64,000 bases of DNA from contig NC_065878.1 in NCBI RefSeq assembly GCF_933775445.1, positions 11,915,395 to 11,979,394 of the forward strand, given 5' to 3'. The notes below the pieces were generated by a model. That model made no database searches, had not been told where the DNA came from, and worked only from the letters and a program-made list of their open reading frames with translations. Shown here piece after piece: positions 61,529 through 64,000 of the stretch. Numbering within the stretch: the stretch's first letter is position 1; each line of letters opens with the position of its first letter. This DNA is from Argentina anserina (taxonomy: Eukaryota > Streptophyta > Magnoliopsida > Rosales > Rosaceae). Made by a program: the position numbers and the translations under genes.

Positions 61529-61831
61529 ATTTTTGTATGAATCAGATCAAGGGGTTCACTGTTTCTTTCAACAGTTTGGAAAGATGATCTAGTCAGTTTT
61601 GTCTCTACACAAGTTCACACTTATACATATTAATTGACATATATTCCATTCTTCACTACCATAAATTAGGAAGAAAGCTAGTTTTTGACAATTGTCATTT
61701 TAAACAATCCATCACCCATGGCTCTATATCAATTTCAGACAAAACACATTTGTCAACACTGAGTTTTATACTTATAAAAATATTAAGAACATACATCAAT
61801 TTACTTGATAATATCAGTCCCGTTCTACAGA
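61529..61831 (-). mobile_element. Gap where protease and integrase N-terminus should be
   Basis: Only 300 bp separate the end of gag from the integrase core. The stretch has stops and no protease D(T/S)GA motif or HHCC motif; only a remnant like LTRSSFQTVE and PLDLIH at its end matches integrase. This implies an internal deletion of roughly 0.6-0.9 kb compared with a complete copia element. Confidence 0.65.
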
Positions 61832-62866
61832 TCAATCCAAAAACTTGGCTTGGTCATACCATAGCTCTAAGTCATTTAGTCCCCAGTCATAATCTCTGAC
61901 TTTTTCCATGCTATCCTCTGATATCATGCAACAGAGGTTCATGTCAGCAACATCCTGAGTGACAGCTTCAATCAGGTTTGCCTCCTTCCTTTTGTTCCTC
62001 CTCGGTTTGTTACAGTCGACAGACTTGTGACCAGTCTTGTCACAGTTGTAGCACTTGCCTTCAAACCTTGGATTTTTAGAGATGCCTCCTTTCGGCCCCA
62101 GCTTGGACTCTTGATAATTTCCTTTCTTATTTTTGGAACCTTGACCATGTTCCATCACGTTTGTCTTGGCAGAGACGCCATTGATCCATGCTTTCTTTTC
62201 GGATCCGCGGTTGTCTTCCTTAATGCGAAGCCTAACCTCTAGATCCTCCATGGTCATTTCCTTTCGCTTGGGCTTTAAATAATTCTTGAAGTCTTTCCAA
62301 GCAGGTGGTAACTTTTCAATAGCACATGCCACTTGAAAGCTTTCACCTAGCTGCATTCCTTCAGCGTGAATCTCATGCAGGATTAGCTGAATCTCAGAGA
62401 ATTAACTCATCACGGTCTTGGAATCCACCATTTTATAATCAAAGAAGCGGCCCATGATAAATTTCTTAGCGCCGGCATCCTCGGTCTTATATTTTTTCTC
62501 CAAGGATTCCTATAGCTCCTTTGTCGTTCCCATGCTAATGTACACATTGTACAATGAGTCGGCTAGACCATTCATGATATAATTCCTACATAAGTAGTCA
62601 GAATTATTCCATGCACTCACAACAACTATCTTTGCTTGATCACCTTGGTCATCTTCCTTGAACTCAGGAGCATTCTCCGTCAAAAATCTTGCCAGATTCA
62701 GAGTGGTCAGATAAAACATCATCTTTTGTTGCCACCTCTTGAAATGCAAACCGTTGAACTTCTCAGGTTTTTCCCCATGGGATATTGAGACAGGTACAAC
62801 GGGGGCAACAAGCACAATTGGCACCAAAGGTCCCTTGCCATTTCCAGAATTTTCTCCGTTGGTCAT
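61832..62866 (-). pseudogene. Copia gag with CCHC zinc knuckle
   Basis: The start ATG is at 62866 (MTNGENSGNGKG). It continues through SHGEKPEKFNGLHFKRWQQK, MMFYLTTLNLARFL, AWNNSDYLCRNYIMNGL and LYNVY. After in-frame stops at 62510-62512 and 62402-62404 the same frame goes on (FQVACAIEKLPPAWKDFKNY, LKPKRKEMTMEDLEVRLRIK). The zinc knuckle CYNCDKTGHKSVDC follows. Two nonsense codons make it non-functional as it stands. It binds RNA and forms the particle in active relatives. Confidence 0.92.
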
Positions 62867-62973
62867 TTTCAAAAACTGAAACACACTCACAAGGTGTAAG
62901 TTTACTTGAAAATTTGTAGAAAAATATCGAATACAAATTATATAAGCAATATAAAAAATAAACGTCTTAAGAT
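62867..62973 (-). mobile_element. Leader of the copia element; no canonical primer binding site
   Basis: The minus strand after the 5' LTR reads ATCTTAAGACG and AT-rich leader. The usual TGGTATCAGAGC is not seen here, whereas the remnant at 49.4 kb has one. Confidence 0.45.
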
Positions 62974-64000
62974 TGTTAGAGAATGCAATGATATATTGCA
63001 TATATAATTTAATAAACTGAATTATAAATAATTATAAAGCAGAAACTATACTTGTAACTCTAATAACGAAGAACACGAAAAAATAAATTCAACCAAAATA
63101 CCGAACGATTGGTGGTGGAAGAACTAGTCGAGACGTGTGTGATACCACACTGTCCTTCAGACGTTTACGCCTCCTCTACCGGTGCAAGGATGCTTGGCGC
63201 TTGTCTCCCAGGATATAATGACTAAACGATTCTAGGAAGTTGCACTACTAACTAGAACCTTCAACGAACTCGAAAGGTACATCTTTCTATCACCAGAGAA
63301 AAGCTAAGAACTTTGAGAGTGGGAGGAGGATTGTGTTTCGAATGGATGATTTTACAATGAAAGGATGGTGGCTATTTATACATTGAGGATTTGCAATCAG
63401 CAATGAATAAGAAGGCTGTTATAGAAATCAAAAGATCATAACATATATGAGTTACATATGTTACAAGCACTGATTTCAATTCTGTTATAATTCTCCATAA
63501 CACACATTAACACAGTTGTTACAAAAGAAGAATTTGAACAGTTAAGAGAATTTGAAAAGTCAAAACCGAATTTTCAGAAATGCAAAAAGATTCCGCGTTC
63601 CAATCCTCAATTCGGTGTTGCATTCGTGTATGCAGGTCGCACGAGGATACACGAATTTCCCTTGTGACCTGGGATTTGCACCCCCCTGCGCGTGCGCGAG
63701 AGGGTATAAGGGGGTTTACACACTTTACAATCCATACACAATGGAATCTATATAAAGTCTTTTCAACACTTCACTTTTCCAATGTGGGACAAACATTTTT
63801 CCCTCATTCTAAGTAGCCATCTTTGAGTGACAATTTCTTATTCACCCACAAACCAAATTACACAAACAAACATATGATCTTGTAGCCCTCATTATGGAGA
63901 ACTCAAATCTATGTTGTTCTTTGATTAATTATAAGTTTAACTTAATTAAATTAATTCATTAAAATTTGGTTTTAAATGGTTTATTAACCATTTTTCCAAC
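62974..64000 (-). mobile_element. 5' LTR of the copia element, cut by window end
   Basis: Begins TGTTAGAG at 62974 and matches 57560-58581 throughout. The window stops at CCAAC, one base before the expected terminal A. The flanking duplication therefore cannot be checked here. Confidence 0.92.

Overview
This window reads as nuclear DNA from a eudicot plant. Three genes have spliced or intact plant-family proteins: VAP27, PLATZ and an IRK-interacting/DUF641 protein. Introns are GT-AG, intergenic DNA is AT-rich, and most of the remainder consists of plant-type transposable elements (Ty1/copia, Ty3/gypsy, L1-like LINE, hAT, Mutator-like). A rosid is plausible, but nothing in the sequence fixes the species.

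Layout. 0.2-5.8 kb: a non-autonomous LTR element whose 3' half has been flipped by a local inversion and joined to a neighbouring repeat rich in TGTCACAC. 7.0-10.2 kb (minus): an eight-exon VAP27 gene with a GC-rich foldback element in intron 6. 11.9-12.8 and 14.6-15.3 kb: two short hAT elements with 8-bp target duplications. 15.9-20.8 kb: a nested stack in which a deleted long-LTR copy (family 1) contains a second family-1 copy and a solo LTR of family 2. 21.8-23.3 kb (minus): a five-exon PLATZ zinc-binding protein gene. 23.5-27.9 kb: largely featureless. 27.95-29.3 kb: a Mutator-like element. 29.35-33.55 kb: a decayed LINE. 35.1-36.8 kb: a copia gag fragment and an unidentified broken coding region. 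37.0-42.3 kb: a gypsy 3' end with its family-2 LTR abutting a truncated family-1 copy. 45.8-47.3 kb (plus): an intronless IRK-interacting/DUF641 gene. 49.2-50.2 kb: a copia remnant with an LTR-LTR junction. 50.2-54.4 kb: a complete family-1 copy with a family-2 solo LTR nested in it. 55.6-56.0 kb: a possible two-exon small secreted peptide gene. 57.56 kb to the window end: a copia element on the minus strand with both LTRs but a damaged coding region.

The host genes do not form a pathway. VAP27 acts at ER contact sites, PLATZ proteins are DNA-binding repressors, and the DUF641 protein belongs to a family tied to receptor kinase signalling and gravitropic growth. No undescribed system with a clear function was found. 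The strongest unusual signals are structural: the inversion at 2.5-5.3 kb, the repeated placement of family-2 LTRs within or against family-1 elements, the intronic foldback, the LTR-LTR junction and the near-vestigial LINE insertions. All exon coordinates and element boundaries were read by eye, without alignment or transcript data.
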